DNA of 64,000 nt from Terribacillus saccharophilus (GTDB lineage: Bacteria > Bacillota > Bacilli > Bacillales > Amphibacillaceae), in the NCBI RefSeq assembly GCF_002272075.1, contig NZ_NPBJ01000002.1, positions 1-64,000 on the forward strand, written 5' to 3'. Positions 7,753 through 16,400 of this stretch are shown here, piece by piece. The position numbers were made by a program, and so were the translations under genes. Numbering within the stretch: the stretch's first letter is position 1; each line of letters opens with the position of its first letter. The notes below the pieces were generated by a model. That model had not been told where the DNA came from. It worked only from the letters and a program-made list of their open reading frames with translations, and made no database searches.

Positions 7753-8577
7753 TTGGGGAAATTAGATAATCGTATTGCAGTCGTAACTGGAGGCGCTACT
7801 GGTATTGGACGAGCGACTGCTTCTTTATTTGCAGAAGAAGGAGCTACAGTACTAGTAGCAGATATCAAAAAAAATGAGATGACAGATTTGATAGAATCCA
7901 TTCAATCAGCTGGAGGAAAAGCAGAAGCTTATGAGATAGATGTTTCTGATGAAAATAGTGTGAAGCTATTTGCTGATCAGGTGAAGGATTCATATGGAAA
8001 ATTAGATGTACTCTTTAATAACGCCGGAATCGATCAGGAAGGCGGTAAAGTACATGAGTATCCAATTGAATTGTTCGATAGCATTCAAAAGACGGATCTG
8101 CGGGGAACCTTCTTGATGAGCAAATTCCTCATTCCGCTTATGCTGGAAAATGGGAAAGGCTCTATCGTGAATAATGCTTCTATGAGCGGCAGTTTCGCAG
8201 ATCTTGATAGATCCGGTTATAATGCAGCTAAAGGCGGTATCATTAACTTTACAAAAGCAACTGCCATTGATTATGGCAGACAAGGAATCCGGGCAAACTC
8301 TGTTTCGCCAGGTACAATAGAAACTCCCCTAATTGATGAGTTGTCAGGTTCGAAAGAGGAAGAACAGGGGAAAGCATTCCGTGAATCAAATAAATGGCTT
8401 GCTCCGCTGGGCAGACTTGGAGAGCCAGATGAAATTGCCAAGGCTGTTTTATTCCTCGTGTCAGATGATAGCTCCTATATCACTGGCCAGGACTTGATTG
8501 TTGATGGAGGACTAACAGCTTATACATGGCCGGGTAAAATGGTAATGGACGACAGCTGGAAACAAACGACGCAATAA
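7753..8577 (+). CDS. SDR family NAD(P)-dependent oxidoreductase
   Basis: This is a 274-residue classical short-chain dehydrogenase. I chose the TTG at 7753 (MGKLDNRIAVV), 9 bases after AAGGAG; two in-frame TTGs upstream sit on or before that ribosome site. It has the nucleotide-binding motif TGGATGIG near residue 13, the NNAG motif (LFNNAGID), the catalytic Tyr and Lys in SGYNAAKGGI and the C-terminal GQDLIVDGG stretch. An acidic residue after the second strand (VADI) favours NAD over NADP. The substrate cannot be told from the sequence. It is monocistronic, with a terminator directly after it. Confidence 0.9.
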   Translation: MGKLDNRIAVVTGGATGIGRATASLFAEEGATVLVADIKKNEMTDLIESIQSAGGKAEAYEIDVSDENSVKLFADQVKDSYGKLDVLFNNAGIDQEGGKVHEYPIELFDSIQKTDLRGTFLMSKFLIPLMLENGKGSIVNNASMSGSFADLDRSGYNAAKGGIINFTKATAIDYGRQGIRANSVSPGTIETPLIDELSGSKEEEQGKAFRESNKWLAPLGRLGEPDEIAKAVLFLVSDDSSYITGQDLIVDGGLTAYTWPGKMVMDDSWKQTTQ

Positions 8578-8607
8578 GAGTGGGGCAAGCACCCGCTCTT
8601 TTTTTAT
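8577..8607 (+). terminator. Terminator after the SDR gene
   Basis: GAGTGGGG and ACCCGCTC form an imperfect stem around the loop CAAGC, followed by seven T residues. Confidence 0.75.
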
Positions 8608-8620
8608 TTGAGCAATAGGA

Positions 8621-8679
8621 TTGACATAGATATTAGTTAGCGATATGATTGACCTATCAACTATTGATGTATCAACTAT
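8621..8679 (+). promoter_or_regulatory. Sigma-A promoter and putative MarR operator
   Basis: TTGACA (8621-8626) and TATGAT (8644-8649) are separated by exactly 17 bases, an excellent vegetative promoter. Just downstream, at the expected transcription start, lie two copies of TATCAACTAT (8655-8664 and 8670-8679). The first forms the palindrome ATCAA-CTA-TTGAT (8656-8668). This is where an autoregulating MarR repressor would be expected to bind. Confidence 0.75.
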
Positions 8680-8698
8680 TTGGAAAGAGGTTATGCCG

Positions 8699-9154
8699 AT
8701 GACTGCTTGTTCCGTCCGCCTGCAGATTTTCTTGCAGCTGCAAGCTGTAAATAAGGAGCTATGCTCAAAGTATGAGGCTTGCTTAGGAGCCAGCCCTTCA
8801 CGTGTGGAAATTCTTCATTATTTGCTGCAGCACGAGGAAGTAACCCAATCAGCATTGCAAAGAGAAGTCAATATCGATGCCGCCGCTGTTACCAGGCATT
8901 TGAAGCAGCTTGAGGCTGCCGGCACTATCGTACGCTTCAAGAAAGCCGATGACCAGCGTGCTACATGGGTGAAGCTGGAGGAGGAAGCGAAGCGTCATAT
9001 CGAGCAATCCTATCAGGAAAAGAGCCAGTTCGTGAATGAGACTCTGGCTGGCTTTTCCGAAGCAGAGCTAGAACAATTCCTGCAAATGCTGAGTAAAGTC
9101 AGTGAAAATGTTTCCCGTGTCACGAAGGATCAGCTAGGAGGAGAAAATAAATGA
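8699..9154 (+). CDS. MarR family transcriptional regulator
   Basis: The protein has 151 residues from the ATG at 8699, 8 bases after AAGAGG. An ATG six bases earlier is too close to that site. The winged-helix core is clear: PSRVEILHYLLQHEEV, then the recognition region ALQREVNIDAAAVTRHLKQLEAAG and the wing FKKADDQRATWVKL. Cys residues occur near the N-terminus (MTACSVRL) and at CSKYEACLG, which could be redox sensors as in the YodB and MhqR type, but that is inference. Its stop overlaps the nitroreductase start (ATGA). It probably represses this operon in response to quinones or other electrophiles. Confidence 0.88.
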   Translation: MTACSVRLQIFLQLQAVNKELCSKYEACLGASPSRVEILHYLLQHEEVTQSALQREVNIDAAAVTRHLKQLEAAGTIVRFKKADDQRATWVKLEEEAKRHIEQSYQEKSQFVNETLAGFSEAELEQFLQMLSKVSENVSRVTKDQLGGENK

Positions 9155-9795
9155 ACGAAACACCAATATACAATAAAGAAGCTTTCCTGCAAATCGTGCA
9201 GGAGCGCCGTTCCATCCGTACGTACGATGAAAAAGTGAAAATCAGCAAGGAAGAAATGTCCGAAATCCTTACTGTTGCAACGAAGGCACCATCTTCCGTT
9301 AACCTGCAGCCTTGGCGTTTTGTAGTCATTGAGAGTCCGGAAGCAAAAGCGAAGCTTGCACCGCTTGCTAGATTCAATCAGCAGCAAGTGAAAACTTCAT
9401 CTGCAGTAATCGCCGTTTTTGCTGATATGAATAATCTTGACTACTTGGAAGAAATCTATGGAAAAGCAGTAGAGAATGGTCTGATGCCCCTAGAAGTTAA
9501 AGATCAGCAAGTTGTTTCGATCCGTAATCTGCTTTCTGGTATTACGGAACAGCAAAATAGGGAAACAATCCTTATCGATAGCGGTTTAGTATCTATGCAG
9601 CTAATGTTGACTGCAAAGGCATATGGATACGATACAAATCCAATTGGCGGGTTTGAGAAAGATCAAATCGCTGAAGCATTCGATTTGGATAAGGATCGTT
9701 ATGTTCCTGTCATGCTGCTTTCTATCGGGAAAGCAGCAGATGCAGGCTACAAATCCTACCGCATGCCGGTAGAACAAATTACAGAATGGAAATAA
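9151..9795 (+). CDS. Nitroreductase family protein
   Basis: This 214-residue flavoprotein has the family hallmarks ERRSIRTYD at residues 18-26, KAPSSVNLQPWRFVVI at about 49-64 and a C-terminal IGGFEKDQIAEAFDL segment. Relatives use FMN and NAD(P)H to reduce nitro-compounds or quinones by two electrons. It is translationally coupled to the MarR gene upstream and followed 13 bases later by an ABM-domain monooxygenase. The set resembles B. subtilis loci that detoxify quinones (YodB-YodC, MhqR regulon), so quinone reduction is the most likely role. Confidence 0.88.
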   Translation: MNETPIYNKEAFLQIVQERRSIRTYDEKVKISKEEMSEILTVATKAPSSVNLQPWRFVVIESPEAKAKLAPLARFNQQQVKTSSAVIAVFADMNNLDYLEEIYGKAVENGLMPLEVKDQQVVSIRNLLSGITEQQNRETILIDSGLVSMQLMLTAKAYGYDTNPIGGFEKDQIAEAFDLDKDRYVPVMLLSIGKAADAGYKSYRMPVEQITEWK

Positions 9796-9808
9796 GGAGA
9801 GAGAAACT

Positions 9809-10102
9809 ATGATAATCATCCACGCTAGAATGTCAGTTAAACCAGAGAAAAAAGAAGAATTCCTTCAAGAAATCGAAGCAGTTATGGAAGAAAGCCGTGC
9901 CGAAGCTGGCAATAACAGCTACGACCTATTCCAAGATCCAAAAGATGCTAACAGCTTTGTTATGGTGGAAAATTGGAAGGACATGGAGGCTGTTCAAGCA
10001 CATAATACGAGCAGCCACTTCCAGAAATTCAGCGCAGCTGCCAAAGAAATGCTTAGTGCGCCATTGGCAGCAGATGTTTATCAAGGTGAGAAATTGAATT
10101 AA
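9809..10102 (+). CDS. ABM-domain (YgiN-like) quinol monooxygenase
   Basis: This 97-residue protein matches the antibiotic-biosynthesis monooxygenase fold, a dimeric ferredoxin-like barrel. It starts IIIHARMSVKPEKKEEFL, has the SYDLFQDPKDANSFVMVENWKD centre and ends with the HNTSSHFQKFSAAAKEML helix. Relatives such as E. coli YgiN oxidise quinols without cofactors. It is the last gene of the MarR operon, with ribosome site GGAGAGA, and a strong terminator follows. Its partnership with a nitroreductase fits a quinone-quinol cycle. Confidence 0.85.
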   Translation: MIIIHARMSVKPEKKEEFLQEIEAVMEESRAEAGNNSYDLFQDPKDANSFVMVENWKDMEAVQAHNTSSHFQKFSAAAKEMLSAPLAADVYQGEKLN

Positions 10103-10105
10103 TCG

Positions 10106-10140
10106 AAAGGGATGACCACGATGGTCATCCCTTTTCTTTT
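10106..10140. terminator. Bidirectional terminator between convergent genes
   Basis: A perfect 13-bp stem (AAAGGGATGACCA at 10106-10118, TGGTCATCCCTTT at 10122-10134) ends the MarR operon on the plus strand and overlaps the 3' end of the minus-strand GNAT gene. Confidence 0.9.
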
Positions 10141-10934
10141 GTGTGCAGTTGTAGTGGAAGTACTCGTTCATAGAATTCAATTGGTCCTGCCTCGGAGATA
10201 AGAAGTTCACGGAAACCGTTTTCGGTTGCATCATGGAGGGCAGACAATAAGAGTGAGCGGCCATAACTGGAATCCCTGCTGTCCTTTCTCACTCCCATCG
10301 GACCGAATACTGCTCTTTTTGCATTTTGTTTCTGATAGCAGCAGAAACCTGCTAATCGACTTTCCTCTCGGACGATCAAGACAATTCCATTATCTTCAAT
10401 AAGCAACCGCTGTACTTGCTCTGTCCAGCGCAAGCTAAAATGCTCTTTTACAAAATCAAGGATTTCTTTTTTATCTATTAAAGAAGCAGCTTTTATATCT
10501 GTGACGGGAGTCATTGGCACCCTTGATATAGGTAACGTGACGAGCAAGTCGTGCGTAGAACTAGTCAGCTGCAGTATATCCAGCCATTTATCTGTATCCG
10601 GCAGGAAAGAAAGGATACCTTCTAACACATGTGCGTCTGTCATAATCACCTGATTGAACTTTTCGGCACGTGCTGCTCCGAATTCAATCGCCTTATATAA
10701 GTTGTCAGATAGAAGATAGCTATTATATAGTGTGACATTTGATCTTTCATCTAATCTATTCAATGAATCCATTAGCGCAACCTCTGTATTTGTTTGAACC
10801 AAATAGTCATGTACTGCTTTTTGAATAATACCGCTGTCCTTCAAGTAGAAACCCAAAAAAGCAGAGCATGTAATAGGTGAAGCGGATTGATGGGCCTCAT
10901 CAAGAATTCGAACCAAACGTTTGGAATCTTTCAT
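10125..10934 (-). CDS. GNAT-fold N-acetyltransferase domain protein
   Basis: The protein has 269 residues when started at the ATG at 10934, 6 bases after GAGGAGG. An upstream in-frame start has no ribosome site. The N-terminal 130 residues are helical and unfamiliar. The C-terminal half resembles a GNAT domain: LIEDNGIVLIVREESRLAGFCCYQ forms the central strands, RKDSRDSSYGRSLLLSAL looks like the acetyl-CoA loop and helix, and FRELLISEAGPIEFYERVL closes the fold. The acceptor substrate is unknown. It follows the NAT gene on the same strand with a gap of about 45 bases, so the two may be co-transcribed. Confidence 0.7.
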   Translation of the reverse strand: MKDSKRLVRILDEAHQSASPITCSAFLGFYLKDSGIIQKAVHDYLVQTNTEVALMDSLNRLDERSNVTLYNSYLLSDNLYKAIEFGAARAEKFNQVIMTDAHVLEGILSFLPDTDKWLDILQLTSSTHDLLVTLPISRVPMTPVTDIKAASLIDKKEILDFVKEHFSLRWTEQVQRLLIEDNGIVLIVREESRLAGFCCYQKQNAKRAVFGPMGVRKDSRDSSYGRSLLLSALHDATENGFRELLISEAGPIEFYERVLPLQLHTKEKG

Positions 10935-10980
10935 AGACAGCCTCCTCTGCAAATTCAAACAGATACTGCAACAGTTTTAA

Positions 10981-11751
10981 TTATGATCTTTGAATACGGA
11001 ACATACCCTGGAGCAGTTCTACATATTCTTTCTCATCCAATGTACGTTTAACGGGTTCACCAGCAGAGAAGACAGTTAATGAAGCAGGTGTTAAAACGAC
11101 ATGCCCATCTGTAGTCCTTCTTGTAAGGAACGGTGACTTATTGAAAGGAGAAGCAGGATGTGTCTCGATAATCTGCTGCATTTGTTCCAGTTCGGTCATG
11201 TCAGTGATTCGGTTATCTTCTGAGAAATAATATCCTACACGCCAATCGTCGTCTCGACCTTCTAATTTTAAATCCAGTGTATAACCATCGCCAGTGGGCT
11301 TAATACGGAAGTGCCCATTAGCAGTTGTCATGACTTCTCCTGTTAAAGGTAGTGGGGTAAGTGGTATATTAGCTCCAAATCCGGCATCAACAATATATTG
11401 TTCCTCATTTTGCTTCAAAAGGATAGTAACATGGGTATTGCCAGTAGTACTCCAGTCATTCGATTTCTGGTCGTAAATACAGGCAGATACTAAGGTGACA
11501 TCGAATCCAATTTCCTCTAAATAATAATAAAGGAGCGTATTTAATTCATAACAGACGCCGCCTTCTTTGCGGATTAGGATTTTTTTCTGCAGACCTTCTT
11601 TTGATAGAAGGCTTTTATTATTATTGATAATTCGCAAGTTCTCAAATGGAATGGCTTGAGCGAAATGTTGTAACAGCATTGGCAATGTCTCAAATGTCAC
11701 TTCGCCATCCATGTTGATTCGCTGCTGAAATAGGGTTTTAAATGTTTGCAT
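10981..11751 (-). CDS. Arylamine N-acetyltransferase
   Basis: This 256-residue enzyme moves an acetyl group from acetyl-CoA to arylamines or hydrazines through a cysteine. The cysteine-protease-like triad is visible: Cys67 in RKEGGVCYELN, His107 in GNTHVTIL and Asp122 in YIVDAGFG. The N-terminal PFENLRI motif is also typical. The ATG at 11751 is preceded by AGGAGGAATCACG. Position beside a nitroreductase operon fits a xenobiotic detoxification neighbourhood, since nitroreductases can generate arylamines, but that link is inference. Confidence 0.93.
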   Translation of the reverse strand: MQTFKTLFQQRINMDGEVTFETLPMLLQHFAQAIPFENLRIINNNKSLLSKEGLQKKILIRKEGGVCYELNTLLYYYLEEIGFDVTLVSACIYDQKSNDWSTTGNTHVTILLKQNEEQYIVDAGFGANIPLTPLPLTGEVMTTANGHFRIKPTGDGYTLDLKLEGRDDDWRVGYYFSEDNRITDMTELEQMQQIIETHPASPFNKSPFLTRRTTDGHVVLTPASLTVFSAGEPVKRTLDEKEYVELLQGMFRIQRS

Positions 11752-11800
11752 CGTGATTCCTCCTGACTTATTTAGTATAAATACTTCGTAACATAATTGC

Positions 11801-11829
11801 TTGCATCGTGCTTTTGTATCCCTTATAAT
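11801..11829 (+). promoter_or_regulatory. Promoter of the guanidine riboswitch operon
   Basis: TTGCAT (11801-11806) and TATAAT (11824-11829) are separated by 17 bases. The predicted transcript would begin shortly before the riboswitch. Confidence 0.7.
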
Positions 11830-11848
11830 GACCAGATGAATATGGCAG

Positions 11849-11941
11849 ATAGTTTTCTAGGGTTCCGCAGCGAAAGCCTGGCCTGGTCCGAGAGAAAACG
11901 CACAGCTATGCTGTGACACGGAAGGATAAAAGCCTGGGAGA
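11849..11941 (+). ncRNA. Guanidine-I riboswitch (ykkC leader)
   Basis: The leader contains the conserved elements of the ykkC RNA in order: TCTAGGGTTCCGCAG, CTGGTCCGAGAGA, ACACGGAAGGATAAAAGCC and the GGGAG end. In this class, guanidinium binding stabilises the aptamer and prevents terminator formation. Its 3' end overlaps the 5' arm of the terminator hairpin (11931-11941), which is exactly the arrangement needed for transcriptional control. The downstream genes are paired small multidrug-resistance proteins, the established target of this riboswitch. Confidence 0.95.
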
Positions 11942-11965
11942 TTTCTATCTCCCAGGCTTTTTTTG
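11931..11965 (+). terminator. Riboswitch-controlled terminator
   Basis: An 11-bp perfect stem (AGCCTGGGAGA, 11931-11941; TCTCCCAGGCT, 11948-11958) with a seven-T tract stands between the aptamer and the first SMR gene. Its 5' arm is shared with the riboswitch. Confidence 0.93.
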
Positions 11966-11981
11966 ATTGGAGGAAATGAGT

Positions 11982-12323
11982 ATGACAAAACAGTGGTTTA
12001 GCGTCATTCTGGCAGGAATAATCGAAGTTTTATGGGTTATCGGGCTAAAGCACGCAAATAATACACTTGAATGGGCAGGTACAATTATATGTATCTTACT
12101 TAGTTTTTATTTGATGCTGCAGGCGAGCAAGCATATGCCTGTCGGAACCGTCTATGCAGTCTTCGTCGGTATCGGATCAACGGGTACCGTTATTGTGGAT
12201 ATGTTATTTTTCGGTGAACCTTTCAAACTAGTGAAGGTTGCATTGATCGCCGTTCTTTTATTGGGGGTTATTGGTCTTAAGCTCGTAACTGGAGACAAAC
12301 AGACGACAGAGGAGAATGCCTGA
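11982..12323 (+). CDS. ykkC: SMR family guanidinium exporter subunit (YkkC-like)
   Basis: This 113-residue protein has four membrane helices of the small multidrug resistance family. The start ATG at 11982 follows GGAGG by 8 bases; upstream in-frame starts overlap that site. The essential charged residue is the Glu in LAGIIEVLWVIGLKHAN. The PVGTVYAVFVGIGSTGTV stretch forms the packing helix typical of Gdx/SugE proteins. It overlaps the next SMR gene (TGATG), so both subunits are made together, and they probably form a heterodimer that exports guanidinium in exchange for protons. Regulation is by the guanidine riboswitch upstream. Confidence 0.92.
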   Translation: MTKQWFSVILAGIIEVLWVIGLKHANNTLEWAGTIICILLSFYLMLQASKHMPVGTVYAVFVGIGSTGTVIVDMLFFGEPFKLVKVALIAVLLLGVIGLKLVTGDKQTTEENA

Positions 12324-12637
12324 TGGCTTGGATTGTGCTTATTATAGCAGGTATGTTTGAAGTGCTTGGTGTGACAATGATCAACAAACTCAATGAAAAG
12401 CCTAGCTTCAAGAACATTAGCATATTCATTCTTGGGTTCGCGGGAAGCTTTGGCTGCTTATCCTATAGCATGTCGTACCTGCCAATGGGGACTGCTTATG
12501 CTATTTGGACTGGCATAGGAACTGCCGGAGGAGCGATAGTCGGGATGCTTTTCTTCCAGGAATCGAAGGATTGGAAAAGACTTGTCTGTATTTCGATGAT
12601 ATTGGCTTCGGCTGTAGGATTGAAATTGATCGCTTAA
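12323..12637 (+). CDS. ykkD: SMR family guanidinium exporter subunit (YkkD-like)
   Basis: The second SMR subunit has 104 residues and four membrane helices. The conserved Glu lies in IAGMFEVLGVTMINKL and the packing helix in PMGTAYAIWTGIGTAGG. It starts on the last base of the preceding stop codon. Paired SMR proteins of this type function as heterodimers with opposite topologies. A hairpin with T tract follows within 35 bases, closing the riboswitch operon. Confidence 0.92.
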   Translation: MAWIVLIIAGMFEVLGVTMINKLNEKPSFKNISIFILGFAGSFGCLSYSMSYLPMGTAYAIWTGIGTAGGAIVGMLFFQESKDWKRLVCISMILASAVGLKLIA

Positions 12638-12642
12638 AAGGA

Positions 12643-12671
12643 GGAGCATGTGGAGACATATGCTCTTTTTG
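12643..12671 (+). terminator. Terminator after the SMR pair
   Basis: GAGCATG and CATATGCTC arms around a GA-rich loop are followed by five T residues. Confidence 0.7.
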
Positions 12672-12999
12672 CTATTTAATTTTAACAATTTGCACATGCA
12701 GAATCTGTGTTAAATAATTGTAAAAACTCTTTTTCAATACAATTCGTCCCAATTTTGCAAAAAACCTCAAATTACCAGTTTATAAGACTTTTATAATGGT
12801 ACTAAATTATTTCTTTTCATAAACCGGGATATATGCCTAGTCGATTTCGGGACTTACCTCTTAATTTCTGGAAATCGTTTCATACTTCGTTGACTTTAAT
12901 TTTTCCTTTCTTTAGGATTTATTTTAGAAGGTATTGGGTATACATTTATTGGAATCACTACAACCTTCTGTAAAATCAATTAAATGAGGAGCTGAGCAA
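12672..12999 (+). promoter_or_regulatory. Upstream region of the T7SS locus with a candidate promoter
   Basis: About 330 AT-rich bases separate the SMR operon from esxA. The best promoter candidate is TTGACT (12890-12895), 17 bases, TAGGAT (12913-12918), which would leave a leader of about 75 bases before the esxA ribosome site. I see no gene here. The length leaves room for regulator sites, but no clear palindrome stands out. Confidence 0.4.
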
Positions 13000-13296
13000 A
13001 TGTCGGGACAAATTCGCATGACCCCGGAGCAGTTACAAAGCCACGCAAAGAGATATCGTAATAGTTCTGAACAGATCGACTCAATTCTAAGCGATCTTAA
13101 TGCTTTACAAGTACAACTTCGTTCAGAGTGGGAAGGTAGAGCTTTCGATCGCTTTGATGAACAATTCATACAGCTGCAACCTAAAGTTCAGGAATTCTCT
13201 CAGCTTATGCTTGATATCCAACTACAGCTCGAGAAAACAGCTCAAGCTGTACAAGATCAGGACCAAGCACTATCACAAAACTTCGGTTTCAGATAA
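13000..13296 (+). CDS. esxA: WXG100 protein EsxA (YukE)
   Basis: EsxA is the small secreted helical-hairpin protein of type VII secretion. The 98 residues fit the family length. The turn motif is W44-E-G46 in SEWEGRAFD, flanked by two long amphipathic helices. The protein starts MSGQIRMTPEQL, as in B. subtilis YukE and S. aureus EsxA. It usually forms a homodimer and is both substrate and essential component of the machine. The ribosome site is TGAGGAG, about 10 bases before the ATG. It is the first gene of the locus and is separated from esaA by 180 bases with a hairpin, which allows higher expression than the membrane genes. Confidence 0.96.
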   Translation: MSGQIRMTPEQLQSHAKRYRNSSEQIDSILSDLNALQVQLRSEWEGRAFDRFDEQFIQLQPKVQEFSQLMLDIQLQLEKTAQAVQDQDQALSQNFGFR

Positions 13297-13341
13297 GCAT
13301 CCATCCGGCTGCTGTTTGACCGTCGCATGAAACGACAGGGT

Positions 13342-13371
13342 GGGCTGCATGACGCATGCGTTATGTAGCCC
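13342..13371 (+). promoter_or_regulatory. Imperfect inverted repeat between esxA and esaA
   Basis: GGGCT-G-CAT-G-ACGC and GCGT-T-ATG-T-AGCCC form a long stem with three symmetric mismatches, around the two-base loop AT. There is no T tract directly after it, so it is not a classical terminator. It could protect the abundant esxA message at its 3' end or attenuate read-through into esaA. Confidence 0.5.
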
Positions 13372-13475
13372 AATTACTGTAAAAATCTAAGTTTTTCTGT
13401 TCATGTACTTTTGTTTTAAACCCTACTTTATAAAATATACTTTGGAAACTGGAGACACCAGGAGTTGATAATACA

Positions 13476-16400
13476 TTGAAGATGTTTGATAAAAGATGGA
13501 TTTTATTTTTAGTACTTATCGTACTGTTAGCATCAGGTTTATCTTACTTAACCTTGCACCAGGAAACGACGAAGACAGCAGAACAGCCGCAAACACAAAA
13601 TATGTCGGTTGCTCTTGTCAATGAAGACCAAGGTTCTACGTTTAATGGAACCGATCTAGCCTTCGGTGATGCCTTTGTAAGTTCGGTTAGTGAAAATGAG
13701 AACCACGAGTGGTTCGTCGTAAGTCGGGGAGTTGCGGAAAGCGGCTTGAAGAATAATACATACGATATGATGATCGTAATTCCTAACGACTTTTCAGAGA
13801 AATCACTCAACATAACTGCTGAAGCACCTGAACAAGTAGTGCTGCAGTATAAAATCAATGCATCAGAAAATCCGCGTTTGAAAGAAGAGGCGGAGAAAAC
13901 AGCAAGTGATATCTTGAATGATTTTAACAGAAGAGTTATTGATGTGTATTTTGCCAGCATCATCGGAAATTTGCAGAATGCGCAGGATAGCATCGGTCAG
14001 ATGGTCAACCGCCAAGCGGCATATACGAATTCTTATAACTCAAATGTATTCCAGCCATTATCTGGTTACACTGACCAATTCGGTATGGTAAGAGATAATA
14101 CCGAAGTTTCAAAAGAAAGCTTTACAAGTTTCGGTGAGCTGTTGGCTTCTTATGAAGATCAGCTTGTTGAGGAATCTCAGCTTGGAGAGGACTTCGTTAG
14201 CAATCTGGACGAAGTAATGAACTTAAAAGAAACGAATAATACAGATCTAGTAAACTTCCAAGATCAAATGAATCAATTCAGTCAAGGATTGACTGCTGGG
14301 GAAGTGGACCAGCGACTGGATCAGCTAGTTGCTACGAATGAAGCAATCAACCGTCAATTCACAGCAAGTCAGCAAAGTGTTGTAGATACAGTTATGGTCC
14401 GTCCGGCAACATCTTTGAATACAACGAATATCTATAGCGGTTCTGTATCTTTACAGCAGCAGCTGCAGGATTCCTCTGAAAGAGTTGCAGCCCTTCAGCA
14501 GGATATTGACGCGTATCTTACGGAGAGCAATGAGCAATTCCGGAGTAAAATCGAAGGAAGAATCCGGAGTACGATTGAAAAAGAGCTTGATGAAGATCAG
14601 ATGTTGAATATCAATATGCTGTTTGAAGACCCTAATCAAGTCGCTTTAAATAGAATCAACCGAGCTATTGGTAAGCTGCCTTCTTTGAACACTGAAGATT
14701 TTCAAGGTGTGGGCTTGCCGGATAGTACAGTAAATGAGATTACTAATGTCATTCGAATGACAGAAAAATATCGGGAAAATAAGAGTGTGAGTATTGATCG
14801 GAACCCTTCTACAATTTTGAAAGATGAGTTTGACAGATTGAATGAGAAGCTTCAAGAAGGTATTCAGGTAACAGATACTGTCAACATTCCTGAAAATAAA
14901 AAAGAAGGCCAGTTATTCCGACTGCAAGTTCCAGAAGGTTTCACTATTAAACATCTAGGGATTCAGCTACCAGGTGAAGCGGAACAAGGATTTACTGATG
15001 CAATAAAGAACGGGGAAGTAAAATTACCAGCTAACCGTGAGGGCGAATTTAAAGTGAACCTTACCCTGCGGAAAGACGAGGGAAGCTTCGATGTTTACAA
15101 GCCGATTAATTGGAGCTGGACTCTCGAGCAGAAGGACCTGGGAGATGTAGATAAACCAGATGATTTGGCTTATAAGGCTACAACTGGCAACCTTCTTGCA
15201 ACGATACAAGTCAAAAATAACGGGAATCAGTCAGCTGAAGAAGGTGCTGTCACTGAAGAAGATACACCAGCAGTAGACATACCATCTGAAAATGGAGAGA
15301 ATGATCAAACCTCTCCTGATGAAGGAAACGAGTCTAATGAAGATGAGACGGAAACTCCAGTAACCCCGCCAGAAAATGATCAGGAAGAAAACCCAGGTGA
15401 TGGAGGAACAGACCAGCCAAGTGAACCTGGTGAAGACGAAGAACCAGGTGATTCCGATGAACAGCCAGGCACTGACAAACCAGATGAAGATGACGAAGAA
15501 AAAGATGAACCAGAGAAGTTGTATATCAAAGACAACATCATTCAGCATCGAATCAGTACGCCTATAGAGGATTTGGATAACACGACTGAGACTTTAATTC
15601 GTACAGTGACAAACTCAATCTCTGCTTATCAAGAACTTGGTTCACTATACGAGAGCTATTATGGTTTCGGATTGCATGGACTACCAGACAATTTCGGTTC
15701 TGCAAGCTTAAATGATTTGGCTACTAATAACTCACTATTTTACTTATTTAAGAAAAAGGACATCAAGGATCTTCTAGCAGATTACATGACAGGCCAAATC
15801 ACCGGCAGCGTCACAGAACAGCTTCAAACACCGGCAGAAGCTTTCCGCCAGCAAGTCAGCAACTACCAGTCGCAGGTGCAGCAAGCTATTGCAGATGCGG
15901 ATACATTAACAGGCCAAGTTGCTGCAACGACAGAGCAAGCAGCTGTCTTGAATGACAATGTGAATCAGACATTGGAGGATGTGACTGCATGGCGTGATCA
16001 AGTGCTGGCACTTCTCGAGGGTCAGACAGAAATCCAAACAAATGCACAGGGTGAACAGGAAGCTGTCCTGACATTGGGCAGTGAATTCCAGCCACTTCTA
16101 ATGTCGAGTCAGTCATTAGCTGAGCAAGCACAAAGCAATACGAATACAGCTGACCAAGTATATGAAACATTTGACAACATTGATACGCAAGCGAGAGAGA
16201 TTGAACAAAGCGGTACTGGACTCGTGAGCGATGCGGAGACGCTTGCTTCCAATCTGACAGACAAGCTGTCTGATGATCAGAACTTCACGGAGAACTTCAC
16301 GGAAGTGCTGGCAAATAGCCGAGTCGGGGACAGACAGAACGAGAATCTTTATGATTTCCTTTCCAATCCTGTCCAAACAAGCAATGAAGGTACGATTGCA

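Noticed and set aside
15231-15548. Minus-strand frame of 105 residues inside esaA
   Set aside because: It is the complement of the acidic Pro/Glu-rich repeat of EsaA; its Phe/Trp/Ile-rich sequence is a shadow.
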